A DNA stretch of 30,985 nucleotides from Hypholoma sublateritium FD-334 SS-4 (lineage: Eukaryota > Basidiomycota > Agaricomycetes > Agaricales > Strophariaceae): positions 14,625-45,609 of the forward strand of contig KN817602.1 in NCBI GenBank assembly GCA_000827495.1, written 5' to 3'. The notes beneath the pieces are model-generated. The model saw nothing but the letters and a program-made list of their open reading frames with translations. It was not told the origin of the DNA and made no database searches. Below are positions 10,874-19,864 of this stretch, one piece after another. Made by a program: the position numbers and the translations under genes. How positions within the stretch are numbered: the first letter of the stretch is position 1; the number at the start of each line of letters is the position of its first letter.

Positions 10874-11660
10874 GCCGCCGCCAGGCTATGATTGTTTGAG
10901 CGCCACGTATACTCCCACCCACCATCAGCGCCTGATCCAGAACGAGGACATGCGTGCGCAGCCAGTGGCAGTGGACGGCTTCGCATTGCCTTTCGAGACG
11001 TGGTGATGGATTCCAGTCGTTTGAATACAACGCGTTGGGAGGGACGGGCGCTGGAATACAGATGCTGTATGAACGACCTTGAATGCCGCCTATATTTAAC
11101 AATATACGTTGCAGAAATGTGTACAAGAATGCAGTGTACGGGCGCTCGTGAACAAAGGAATGTGTTACGGCCGGGCGTATTCCATGAGCTGGCACATCTG
11201 CAGTCACAGCCGCGTCGCGTCGTGCTAAATTAAAAGCTCTGAAAGACACTAAGAGCATTCAATGGCGCGAGATGTAACACGAACAAAGGGAGGTTCCCCA
11301 ACCTGTCCACATTATCACTCCGTGCGTACAACTGTGCTGTCTGAAATGCTATCCACGCACAAGCAGCACCAAATCTGTCACTCTATTCATGGGACGGCTG
11401 ACACTTTCCTATGCGCATGCTGTGCCATATGTGGCAAAAGCATGGAGAAATAGACGGCCTCCTTGTATAATCGTGTACAGAATGCAGAATACAGTGGGCA
11501 CTTGTACTACAAGAAACCTAAATGAGTGTTGTTCTCCCACTCATCGCCTGTTATCCGTTCTATAGATGGGTCAGACACTCTCTTTTAAAAGCAGTAGGAA
11601 CCACCACGCTCAGTTTGTTCTATCCTCTTGAAGTCTTTGAACTGATTCATAACGTCGAGC
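10874..11660 (+). repeat. Highly conserved upstream block of gene A
   Basis: This block is nearly identical to 25149-25982 upstream of gene B, apart from a 27-bp insertion and one divergent patch in unit 2. It is more similar between the units than are the first coding exons that follow. It holds short open frames on both strands, including 11262-11453 (63 codons), that show no sign of protein-level selection. It probably contains the promoter and 5' leader of the lipase-WD40 gene. Similarity falls off at about 11660, some 60 bp before the start codon. Confidence 0.6.
11582..11591 (+). promoter_or_regulatory. Candidate core promoter palindrome of gene A
   Basis: CTTTTAAAAG lies 129 bp upstream of ATG 11720 and is kept at 25905-25914 upstream of gene B. 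The central TTTTAAAA could serve as a TATA-like element. Because the whole block is conserved, conservation alone does not prove function. Confidence 0.25.
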
Positions 11661-11719
11661 GAGCGACATCCTCTCTCTCTTTGTCCGTACCACCCAGATT
11701 GCCTTTCGTCATTTTCGCG

Positions 11720-14700
11720 ATGGTAGAGCATCACAATGAAAACATTGCTAAGATCGGGGATAGTAAGTCCCTCATCTGAGCACTGTATTCTCTAGAGAAT
11801 GTAGCTAATCTATATCGAATTAGTTGATCAGGGGACAACACACAATCCTCCGGCGAGTGGTAGTACGCTGCACCCCGACGCAGGACCTCAAACATGCTGT
11901 CATAATACGGGCCCGGGAGGAAGAAACCTTGTTATGTGTATCGACGGTACCTCAAACCAATTCGGAGACAAGGTATGCAATCTGTGCTTTATTCAGCTAG
12001 AATCCAGATACTGACAACCTTTGGAAGAATACAAATGTCATCGAATTGTATAAACTCATCTTGAAAGGAGATGAGGATCTTCAACGGACTTGGTACAATA
12101 GTGGGATTGGGACATATGCTCAACCATCCTGGAAATCATTCAGTTTCTATCGTCAGGTCTTTCATCATAAGGTTGATTTGGCGATNGCGTGGTGCGTGGA
12201 AGAAGATTCTACATTTTTTATTCACATATTGAATTATCCCTCCTTTAGGAATTTTGAAAAAACCATCTTAGCTGCTTACCGATGGCTATCCGACAATTAC
12301 AGGACCGGTGATTGCATATTTCTATTTGGTGAGTCATAACTATTTGTTGGCTATACTATTTGTTCAAACCCGAGAAATGTCAAGGTTTTTCTCGTGGTGC
12401 ATTTCAAGTGCGCGTCCTGTCGGCCATGATCGATAAGGTTCGATATTCATATTTCTCATAATACACTGTAAGATGGCAATCTAATTAAATACAGGTCGGT
12501 CTCATTTATAAGGGAAACGAGGCACAGATACCATTGTGCGTCTGAAAATTGAACCTTCTGCATGGGCTCAGTTGTTGACGGCATCATCCAGTGCATACGA
12601 ATTGTATGCTGACCCAAAAAGTGACATAGAACCACTGGTGCAAGAAGGATCCAAGAAAGAGATGTCCAAAGCCGACCGTTTCAAGGAAACATTCTCATAC
12701 AAGGACGTAAAAGTACATTTTGTTGGTGCTTGGTGTGTTCATATTATTTTATCTTTATGTGCCCATCTAATCAAAGAAAAAAATAGGGACACTGTTTCAT
12801 CAATTGGAATAGCTCGCAGAGCTCCCATGCTTCCTCGGACTGTCGATGGGATGCAGCATGTCTGTTACTTTCGTCACGCGCTTGCCCTAGATGAACGCCG
12901 AGTGAAATTCTTGCCCGAATATGCATATGGAGGTTCAGCAAAGCCTCCTTCCACAGCTGAGGCAATTAGTGACTCACAAACAACAGCAAATCCAGTTACA
13001 GAAGGTCCACATAGGTCTGGCCCAAGGATTTCCTCTCGTATGTAAGCCTATTGTTAGTCCAAGGTTGAGGTTTATGTATTGATTTTTAAGTAGTGGTGAT
13101 GCTACTGCTGGCACAGAAACTGATCAACACAATCACTTGCGACGCCCAACCTCAAGCCCAGTAGCAAAGCATGCACCGCATACATTGGAAGTCTGGTTTG
13201 CCGGGACGCATTCTGATATGTACGCTCATCTGTGTTCTGATTCTGATGATCTGGTATTTATTTTTGATTAGAGGAGGCGGTAATGTTGAAAATAAAGGCA
13301 TGAATCGCAGTCGACCTCCTCTGAGGTGGATGGTATTGGAAGCCGGAGCACTTGGTCTTCGCGCAGCACCATTTGAGCGCGAGCTTACTCCAAAGGAGCA
13401 GATTGAGATCAAGGAGTCTTTAACTCCTTTCTGGTGGTTCCTTGAACTCCTTCCCCTAAAAAGGTTAACTTATACAAGGCAGGAAAATGGAGCCCAAGAA
13501 ACTTACAAGTAAAGCTTCTCTACTTCAATTAATTTTGTCTTTTCTCACGTACCTGGTTTTCCAGGCCTCATTTTGGGTCTCCCCGAAAAATCCACAAGGG
13601 GCAAAAAATCCACAGTTCTTTTTTACTGGCAGACGGATTGATTAACGGCGAGCCTTATATGCCAAAGGCACGTCCAGTTGGGGATGATCTGTCTTTCTGG
13701 CAGACTGCACGTGAAAATGGGCTTGGAAAGTGGCTGGAACTTGATTTGTATGAGTACATTGACAACCTCGTGAAAAGCTTTGTCAACAGCCATGATATTG
13801 GCGTGTTACAGAATTTACGCCAAACTGCACTGTGGGGTAAGCCTATTTTTGTCTTCTAAATTTCGTGCCACTGAATCATAGGCAATATTTGTAGCCAATG
13901 GACAGCAAGCGGTCTGCGAGAACTTGTACAGTGGAGTAATTGGTGCACTGCAGGATTCTGATTACAACCTCAAGAACTTGAAGTGGGACCTCTTAAATCT
14001 CACTGTGGACATCCTGGAGACGAGTCCTTTTGAGCTGAAGGAATCCTATTCAACTAAAATCTATTCTTTGATACTGCCCCTGCTTGCCGATGACAACACA
14101 TCTGCTACCCGTCGACAGACAATTACAACATTTTTAGCGCGGTGTACAAATTGTGAGCAGACACATTTTTTCTTACCAAGTGTCGACGAGTCACTGATCT
14201 CTAAACTCAATTTACAGCATGCATATACATATTGAAAGGGCACACAAGAGCTGTTACATCTGTTGCACTCTCAACTGATGGAAGACAATTAGCCTCAGGC
14301 TCGTACGACGGAACAGTGAGGATATGGGATCTCGAGACAGGCAAGCAGGTCGGCGAGCCATTTCGAGGACACACGGATTATGTCAGATCCATCGCGTTCT
14401 CGCCGAATGGCAGGCGCGTAGTCTCGGGCTCAGACGACGGGACCCTTCGCATCTGGGATTTAGAGACAGCGAAGCAGATCGGCGAGCCATGGAAAGGACA
14501 TGAAAGTTTGGTCATGTCTGTTGCATTCTCGCATGACGGCAAGCGCGTCGTCTCGGGCTCGACGGACAACACAGTGAGGATCTGGGATTTAGAGACGGGG
14601 ACACAGGTTGGGGAGCTGCCGCAGGGACACACATATTACCCCAGCTCTGTCGCATTCTCGCCTGATGGAAAGCGCATAGCCTCGGGCTCGTCGGGCGGTA

Positions 14701-15131
14701 CAGTTCGGGTCTGGGATCCGGAGACGGGGACGCAAATTGGGGTGCCATTGCGAGGATACACAGGTCCGGTTCTCTCTGTCACATTCTCGCCAGATGGCAA
14801 GCACATAGCCTCGGGCTCAGTGGACAGTACAGTCCGTATCTGGGATTCNGAGACNGGGAAGCAGGTTGGCGAGCCGNTTCGGGGNCACACANATTNGGTC
14901 NNGTCTGTTGCATTCTCGCCTGATGGAAAGCATATAGTCTCGGGCTCGAATGACAAGACAGTCCGACTCTGGGATTTGGAGACGGGGAGGCAGGTCGGAG
15001 AGCCGTTTAAGGGACACACCAATCTGGTCTGGTCTGTTGCATTCTCGCCTGATGGCAAGCGTGTCGTCTCGGGCTCGTGGGACCACACAATTCGCATCTG
15101 GGATGCAGAAATGTACCAGGCTACAGCTTAG
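11720..15131 (+). CDS. Gene A: Tle1-like (DUF2235) alpha/beta hydrolase with seven WD40 repeats
   Basis: Exons from comparison with gene B: 11720-11762, 11884-11972, 12028-12191, 12249-12328, 12385-12437, 12495-12535, 12592-12732, 12787-13041, 13091-13219, 13272-13508, 13565-13836, 13895-14152, 14218-15131. They total 2676 nt, giving 891 residues in frame. Residues about 35-410 are the Tle1-like hydrolase domain: NLVMCIDGTSNQFG near the start, nucleophile Ser128 in GFSRG, Asp205 in GAWDTVSSIG and His329 in AGTHSDIGGG, the Ser-Asp-His triad of the family. Residues 411-588 are a helical linker of unknown function. Residues 594-891 are seven 43-residue WD40 repeats. There is no signal peptide or membrane segment, so it is probably cytosolic. 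Bacterial relatives are phospholipases; fungal substrates are unknown. Ns at 12186 and 14849-14902 leave a few residues unresolved. The exon 2 acceptor (11884) and the start of exon 9 (13091 or 13094) are the least certain. A start at 11522 is unlikely because that frame is broken in gene B. Confidence 0.85.
14235..15128 (+). repeat. Seven-unit WD40 repeat array of gene A (129-bp units)
   Basis: Units start at 14235, 14364, 14493, 14622, 14751, 14880 and 15009. The last is incomplete. Each encodes a GHT...SVAFSPDGK...SGS.D.TVRIWDLETG framework. Differences concentrate at residues 5, 6 and 8 after the unit start, at the two positions around SGS, and at the last residue. Ns at 14877, 14892, 14896 and 14901-14902 hit exactly such positions (last residue of unit 5; residues 5, 6 and 8 of unit 6), whereas Ns at 14849, 14855 and 14885 are at silent third positions. 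High DNA identity between units points to recombination within the array. Confidence 0.9.
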
Positions 15132-15396
15132 TTATGTGTACTTTCCAGAGATATCTTATTTACAAAGTCCTCATCTTGTTCTTGTGATACGGCATCTATT
15201 TTCCTCCAATGACTTTCTTACACAAGCTTTCAATACATATTTTTACTTTCCAATTTTCATATAAATATAATGTTCGTCCGCCTTGGTAATGTGCTTGCTC
15301 ACAACTACTGGTGAAATATAATGAGACTGTAAGATATCAGCAAGCCAATTGCTACATCCATGACAGGCGAGGAATCGCCGCGTGCATTCGCGAGAT
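15132..15396. other. 3' flank of gene A
   Basis: AT-rich, with no gene. It is alignable with the sequence after gene B (29315-29480), including a TATAAATATAATG-like patch near 15260 that may belong to the 3' processing region. No canonical AATAAA is seen. Confidence 0.4.
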
Positions 15397-15789
15397 ATGC
15401 ACATCACAAATTCACTTCACGGGGATACAGAAGACGATGATGTCGTTCCGACTCCCTTATCTCCCTCCGGTACCCTTTTTTATGCAGAAGATTGTCTCAT
15501 GTACGTTGACGTCTCTGCCGCCCTCAATTACTCAGAATCACACACAATCGCCGCCTCACCTGTTCGTGCGCCACGCATGCGAAGCGACAACGTCGAGTTG
15601 CCCGCTCTTCGGGATAGCTCTGGGTGCAGGGAGACTGATCGTCTTGGAGTACTGAACGCGAGGCATGATATGTATGTACATGCGCCTCATCCACGTAGTA
15701 CCTCTCATCATCATCGGCGTCCACTCGCTTCATATGGCGCCAAGGCGAACGCCACATCGATGCCATGTCCTCATCCCCCGAAACGCTGA
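15397..15789 (+). pseudogene. Partly conserved open frame downstream of gene A
   Basis: A frame from ATG 15397 to TGA 15787-15789 reads DVVPTPLSPSGTLFYAEDCL near its start and ends LNARHDMY...ANATSMPCPHPPKR. The matching region after gene B (29480-29851) encodes DVVAAPLSPSAALFDAEDYL and LNARYYDMY...ANATSIPGPRSAKR and shares the stop codon, but the two halves are in different frames there. The in-frame 3-nt indel and shared stop suggest coding ancestry. No domain is recognised. It could be an exon of a gene whose remainder was replaced by spacer. Confidence 0.3.
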
Positions 15790-17114
15790 CCACCCCATCA
15801 GACGTTCACGATGATGGGCTGGGTGCGCGCCGGAGAGCTGCGGGTCTGACGTACGCTGGCGCCCCGCATCGTCCACCAGCGCTGCTCAATCGCTCGCCGA
15901 GCACACAGCCAGCCGTGCATACGCGCCGTTTCCACTACACGCGCCGCGCAGCACCACGCTCGGGAAAGCGGTGCGCATCCGCACTCCATGAAGAGCGGAC
16001 CGGACGCTGGTGGATTGGTCGGTGCGTCGATCGTGATATCAAGGGCGAAAGCATCGATGGTCGAGGATATCTTTCTTCCGGGGCGAGGAAAACGCACGGG
16101 TTGGCCGAGCAGGCGGAGTGACGTGCTCATGTGCGCGAGGATAGTGCAGGCGGCCGGCGCGGCCACGCAGGGAGTGCGCACGGGCGCTACGAGGTCGCGG
16201 GGGGGCACGACGCAGGGCATACGGCGCGGTGCGAGGAGCGGGGCGCAGACTACACCTGGGTATGAGCGCAGCCGCATATATGCGCGTCGGCGTCGATTTA
16301 ATTAGGATGGCGTGCGCGCCGGGCTGAGCGCTGCAACGAGGTTTCGGTCGCCACAGCCGGCAAACGTTCGGGCCCTCATGCTTGTTGTGGGCGGGGCGGG
16401 GTAGTGATTCGGGTACGAATGTAAGCGTGCGTGCAGCGCGCGATGACAGAAACAGAGACGGAGTCAGGAATAAGGAAGGTAGACACTGGGTGGAGCGTTT
16501 GTATGCTGCAAGATGCTGATAGGAAAAGGTTATCAGGCGATGCGCAGGACGGAGACGCGGGTTAAGTGCGGGTGGTCGAGAGCGGCTGCGCGGGGGATGC
16601 GGAAGCTGAGGCCGGGGCGCAGAGGAGCAGGCGGAGCGAGTCATGCGAGCGACACGCGAGGCGCGAGCGCAGTGAGCGGAAGTCCCGCGGGACGAGCAGG
16701 TACACCGCGGACACGCAATAGTTACGCGAAAACGGTGGACGTTGGCGTCTTCAGGATACGCAGAAGGCGGGCGGTAGAGCAGTGGGCGGCCCCCGCCGCT
16801 GCGGAGCTTCCGAGCGGTCTGGACAACGGCGGATGGACAGGCGGAGGAAGCCAGGCAGGCGACGCGCTGCGGGACAAAGCGGCGGGGGAGTGAATGCATG
16901 GGGCCTCGACAGCGCGGGTTGTGGATATGCAGCGGAACGGCGGTGCGGGGACATGGGAGTGGAGACGAGGCTGTATGGCAGATCGCGGCGTAGGACAGGA
17001 TGCCGCGCGATCTCTTCGCAGTAATCGTGTTCTATCGAGAGCCTGGTACTCAGCGTATCGACGACAACTTGAAGTTGGAGGTGAGCTACTCACCTTATCC
17101 AAAGAGAGTGCGGA
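15790..17114. repeat. Purine-rich spacer ending unit 1
   Basis: GC-rich, with G and A dominating the plus strand. It is matched by 29852-30985 and, in its last part, by 20881-21242. Long minus-strand open frames (for example 16039-16899) arise from the composition and are not kept in the other copies. Its end (17052-17112, GAGCTACTCACCTTATCC region) has a diverged copy at 21184-21242, so spacer followed by family array is a recurring arrangement. Confidence 0.6.
16682..16693. repeat. Conserved palindrome in spacer, unit 1
   Basis: GTCCCGCGGGAC is a perfect 12-bp palindrome. The same palindrome occurs in the other two spacer copies at 21017-21028 and 30696-30707, even though the surrounding sequence has diverged in the middle copy. 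Confidence 0.6.
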
Positions 17115-17339
17115 ACCAATGATAGTGATCAATTTGCAGAGTTTTTTGCCATAAAAAATATAGGATTTATCAAGGATATAAGTATACCTGGTGATTGCAA
17201 GGTGATTGTCTGGTGACGGTACTGAGAACCCGACTCGGCGATTTTCGCGGGCGTCGATTGCGTGGCATGTTTGCTACGCAGGCATCCGGCCATCAGCGCT
17301 TGCCGAATCTGCTGCGTTTTGAAGTATTTTAGCGCAGCT

Positions 17340-17842
17340 CAAGCGCAACTACAAAATTATGTAGCTCGCGATCTGCATAATAAAATGTAAATTTCACTCG
17401 CTCTCTGGAGGGGAGGCGCGGGAGCGCGAGCTGCAATGTGGTGGATTTGCTTGCCTAAGATTGACAGAGCGCGCGCGCCTGCTTGTATCTGAGGGAGACG
17501 TACGGCGTCTGAGGTATATAATCTGGATAAAATGCGAGCGGTAAGGTACGTAGTCTCCTTGGGCGCGCAAGACAAACGCTGTACACTAAACATAGATAGC
17601 TGCAAGATGGCTGTCATACGACGTTCGCACGACGTCTTGCTCGTCGACCACGATGATGACCAGCGTCGATCGCCTCAAGAACGCCGCCTGTGGCGAAGCG
17701 ACAAGGACGACATCAGCCCAGGACCCCGTCGTCGGTGCTCTCGCTTCCCCGCACACGCCGCCCACGTCACCGCTCGCTCGCTGTAAGGTGCGCCCGCCCC
17801 GCCCTCCGTCGCCCCACGCTGATCTGATCCCCGCAGTCTCAC
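17340..17842 (+). pseudogene. Copy 5 of the repeated gene family, 3'-truncated
   Basis: This matches copy 1 from its 5' flank through exon 1 (ATGATG at 17653) and the first intron (17788-17836: GTGCGC donor, CTGAT branch-like site, CCGCAG acceptor). Similarity ends six or seven bases after the acceptor, within CTCACC, where a fragment of a different gene on the opposite strand begins. Exon 1 is 135 nt rather than 136, so it is also out of phase with the family frame. Confidence 0.5.
17515..17522 (+). promoter_or_regulatory. TATA-like element upstream of family copy 5
   Basis: TATATAAT in the same context as 428-435 in unit 1. It forms part of the conserved 5' flank of the family; function is inferred. 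Confidence 0.3.
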
Positions 17843-18440
17843 CAAGCTGGAGCCAGTTTCGCTATCTCTGCGAAACACGATGTTCTGCGTCGCACCAATC
17901 GACGAAATGGACCCAATCTGCTGCGCTTCTTCATTCCACAACGGCGCTGCGAACGCAGCTGCATTCGATACGGGCTTGATGCGGCTATTCAGGATAGCCA
18001 TCAACGAGTTGGAATATGTCTTCGCTACAATTGACGCGGGGATGAAGTAGTAGCATGGGTGCTGAGGGAGATACGCCAGACCCAGAACAGTGCCTGCCGA
18101 GAGTGCTAAAATACACTGGCATTTAGCAACGCACACGATGTACGAGTAGGGGCATGAAGATCCTGACCAGTTACGCATCCTGTCATAATGGACAACCTCA
18201 TCAGCTTTACTATGATGTTGTGAGTGTTTTCAAAAATTGTGTCCCACTTCTTCAACTGTGTTTCGATTACGCAGAGCTTAAGCCGTCTAGATAACACTGT
18301 GTAAGATATCACTCACATGATATGTTATTATTGCTGCAATCACTGTATCACGAGCGAAACTACATCCTCCCCATATCTGAAAAGAGCATGGCGAAAGTTA
18401 CACAGTTTACACCGGCCGCAGTGCTGGAGCATACGCTCAA
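17843..18440 (-). pseudogene. 3' half of a DUF6534-type fungal membrane protein gene
   Basis: On the minus strand three exons join in phase: 18376-18317, 18255-18175 and 18115-17843, with GT-AG introns of 61 and 59 nt. An earlier exon ending at 18435 is possible. The peptide runs IWGGCSFARDTVIAAIITYH, then LKKWDTIFENTHNIIVKLMR, then a hydrophobic segment LALSAGTVLGLAYLP, and SIVAKTYSNSLMAILNSRI. This order (membrane helix, short cytosolic loop, helix, helix ending SNSLxxxLNSR) is characteristic of the C-terminal DUF6534 domain of multi-pass proteins common in Agaricomycetes, whose function is unknown. The N-terminal helices are missing, replaced by purine-rich DNA. Exon 4 ends exactly at a GTGAGA donor-like site that is also the junction with family copy 5. 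A relic, not a working gene. Confidence 0.65.
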
Positions 18441-19074
18441 GGAGATGCACGCCGCTTCGATCACAGAAACACGGCGACGCTCGCGCATACCCCACGTCCG
18501 AGCCGGACAGGTGCAGGGAGGCGCCCGCCGCGCGATGCGGCGCGCGGAAGCGAGCACGGGCGGTGCGCGGCGGCGGGAGCGGGCGAGACGGGCTCGCAGG
18601 GCGTGCGCATGGGGCTCGCGCCGTCCTAGGGATGTCAAGGCATATGGGAGCGGCGAGCGGGTGTGCTCGAGGAAGCTGCGCGGCGGGGTACTTGAGGAAG
18701 AGTGCGCGGGGCGGGAGACGCTGCAACGTGAAAGTGGTCGTGATCGTCGACGTGCGGGTCGATCCCGCATTGCTTGGGTCCGGAAATGCGTTCATCAGCG
18801 CAAGGGACGCACTTATGGAGGCGCGGATGGAGATGCGCGGCGCGGCGTAGGCGTGCGGGAGAGGCGCAGGAGCGAGGAGGATTGAAAGGGACGTGGGCAC
18901 GCAACGTGTGTTGAGATCGGATACATGCGGAGCGTGCGATCGAGGGCGTGGGAGGGAGACGCAAGCAGGCGGCGTATGTAGGGAGAGCGGGGGGACGTGC
19001 GGGGGGAGACGTGTATACATGCGGGGCGGCAGGTGCGGGTGCGAGAGGGCAGTAGCACGCGCGTACGACGGAGG
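18441..19074. other. Purine-rich spacer-like DNA, no gene
   Basis: GC-rich and biased to G and A on the plus strand like the unit spacers. Long frames on both strands (for example minus 18340-19020) are rich in Arg, Pro, Ser and Ala and overlap each other, as expected from composition. I see no supported gene. Confidence 0.5.
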
Positions 19075-19494
19075 CTATTGTGCCGCAAGTGGCCGGAGCA
19101 AGACCGCACGCCACGCCTTCCATGCCACGTGTTCGCTCTCTCTCAGCTCGCGCGTCGAGCGTCGCAATCTGCACTGTGCAGCATCGACCTCCGTAGGGAT
19201 CACCGCGTTTCTTATATCTTGCAGCGCTCGGCGTGGTATGCTCTGGACGTCTTCCACGTCATACTCGCCGCTGTGACTGTCTTGGGGCGGCTGTGCTGAT
19301 GTAAGTGCTTGTCTGCGATAGTGATACCAGTCAACGTCGAGCCGTAGCTGTGCCAGGCAATGTGCATAGGCTTGCTGACCCTCCGAGTCGGTCCTCGTCG
19401 ACGGCGTGGCGCATGTGCAGATGGGGCGACGTGGCTGTTCTAATATGCTTTCCCGACGGCGCCTGGATACGGCGTCAAATACCGCACGCGTTGG
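19075..19494 (-). pseudogene. Unidentified 140-codon open frame, possible orphan exon
   Basis: Reading the minus strand, one frame is open from 19494 to a TAG at 19077-19075 without any ATG. The composition is balanced (Gln, Asp, Glu, Trp, Tyr present), with segments such as AYAHCLAQLRLDVDWYHYRR and ESEHVAWKAWRAVLLRPL. This differs from the compositional frames around it and would fit the last exon of a lost gene. No domain is recognised. The GC-rich context makes chance openness possible. Confidence 0.22.
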
Positions 19495-19864
19495 TCACTA
19501 CCTCAGAAAAAAGCAAAACTACGGCTGTTTGTAAATCTGCACGAGCTTCTGGCGTTTGATAAGCCGGTTACAAGGCTAATGGCGATTATTAATGACATAG
19601 GAGGTCGCTAGTATGTTTCGCGGAATACGCTAGTGCGAAGGATGTAGATAGATGTACATAAAAGCAAAACGCCAATGAACCAAGAATAGGATAGCTGTAC
19701 ATCGACCTTGATGTTTCCCAAGTATCGACATGTAATTAGAACGGCTTCTCTTGCCTGACAGGCTATTCGTGTGAGGCTGTGTGCAGCAGAGCTGCCACGA
19801 AGCATGGTGTACGGTGCTCACTCTCACTCATACTTCGTCGTCGCTCGCGGTTCAGCCGCTCGCA
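19495..19864. other. Intergenic DNA before the NACHT gene
   Basis: Moderate GC with no convincing gene on either strand. It presumably contains the promoter of the following NACHT gene. An in-frame stop near 19770 and the absence of an earlier ATG set the start of that gene at 19865. Confidence 0.35.

Larger units (their letters stand above)
1..17114 (+). repeat. Unit 1 of a large tandem segmental duplication
   Basis: The first base of the window begins a sequence that reappears almost unchanged at 17115, so unit 1 is 17114 bp long. Matching blocks, in the same order and orientation, are 1-750 with 17115-17840, 2526-3140 with 23261-23810, about 8740-9000 with 24862-25125, 10874-11660 with 25149-25982, gene A with gene B, and 15380-16987 with 29480-30985. 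The offset shrinks from 17.1 kb at the left to about 14.0 kb at the right because the two units have gained and lost different segments. That the window opens exactly at the unit start suggests an assembly edge or another copy upstream; this is inference. Confidence 0.85.

Noticed and set aside
11522..11779. Upstream in-frame ATG extending gene A by 66 residues
   Set aside because: The equivalent frame in gene B is shifted before the conserved ATG, and this part belongs to the near-identical upstream block.
16030..16075. Pair of GATATC sites conserved in both spacers as a possible operator
   Set aside because: They lie in a generally conserved stretch. GATATC is a short palindrome and nothing ties it to a gene.
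16095..16125. tRNA-Leu-like start GGTTGGCCGAGCAGGCGGAGTG
   Set aside because: Only the 5' part resembles a tRNA. No anticodon arm or matching acceptor stem could be found.
16039..16899. 286-codon minus-strand frame in the unit 1 spacer
   Set aside because: Rich in Arg, Pro, Ser and Ala because the plus strand is purine-rich and stop-poor. The unit 2 spacer keeps only a shorter, differently framed piece.
18340..19020. 226-codon minus-strand frame covering the DUF6534 5' side
   Set aside because: Low-complexity Arg/Pro/Ser composition, and it runs into a different frame from the DUF6534 exons.
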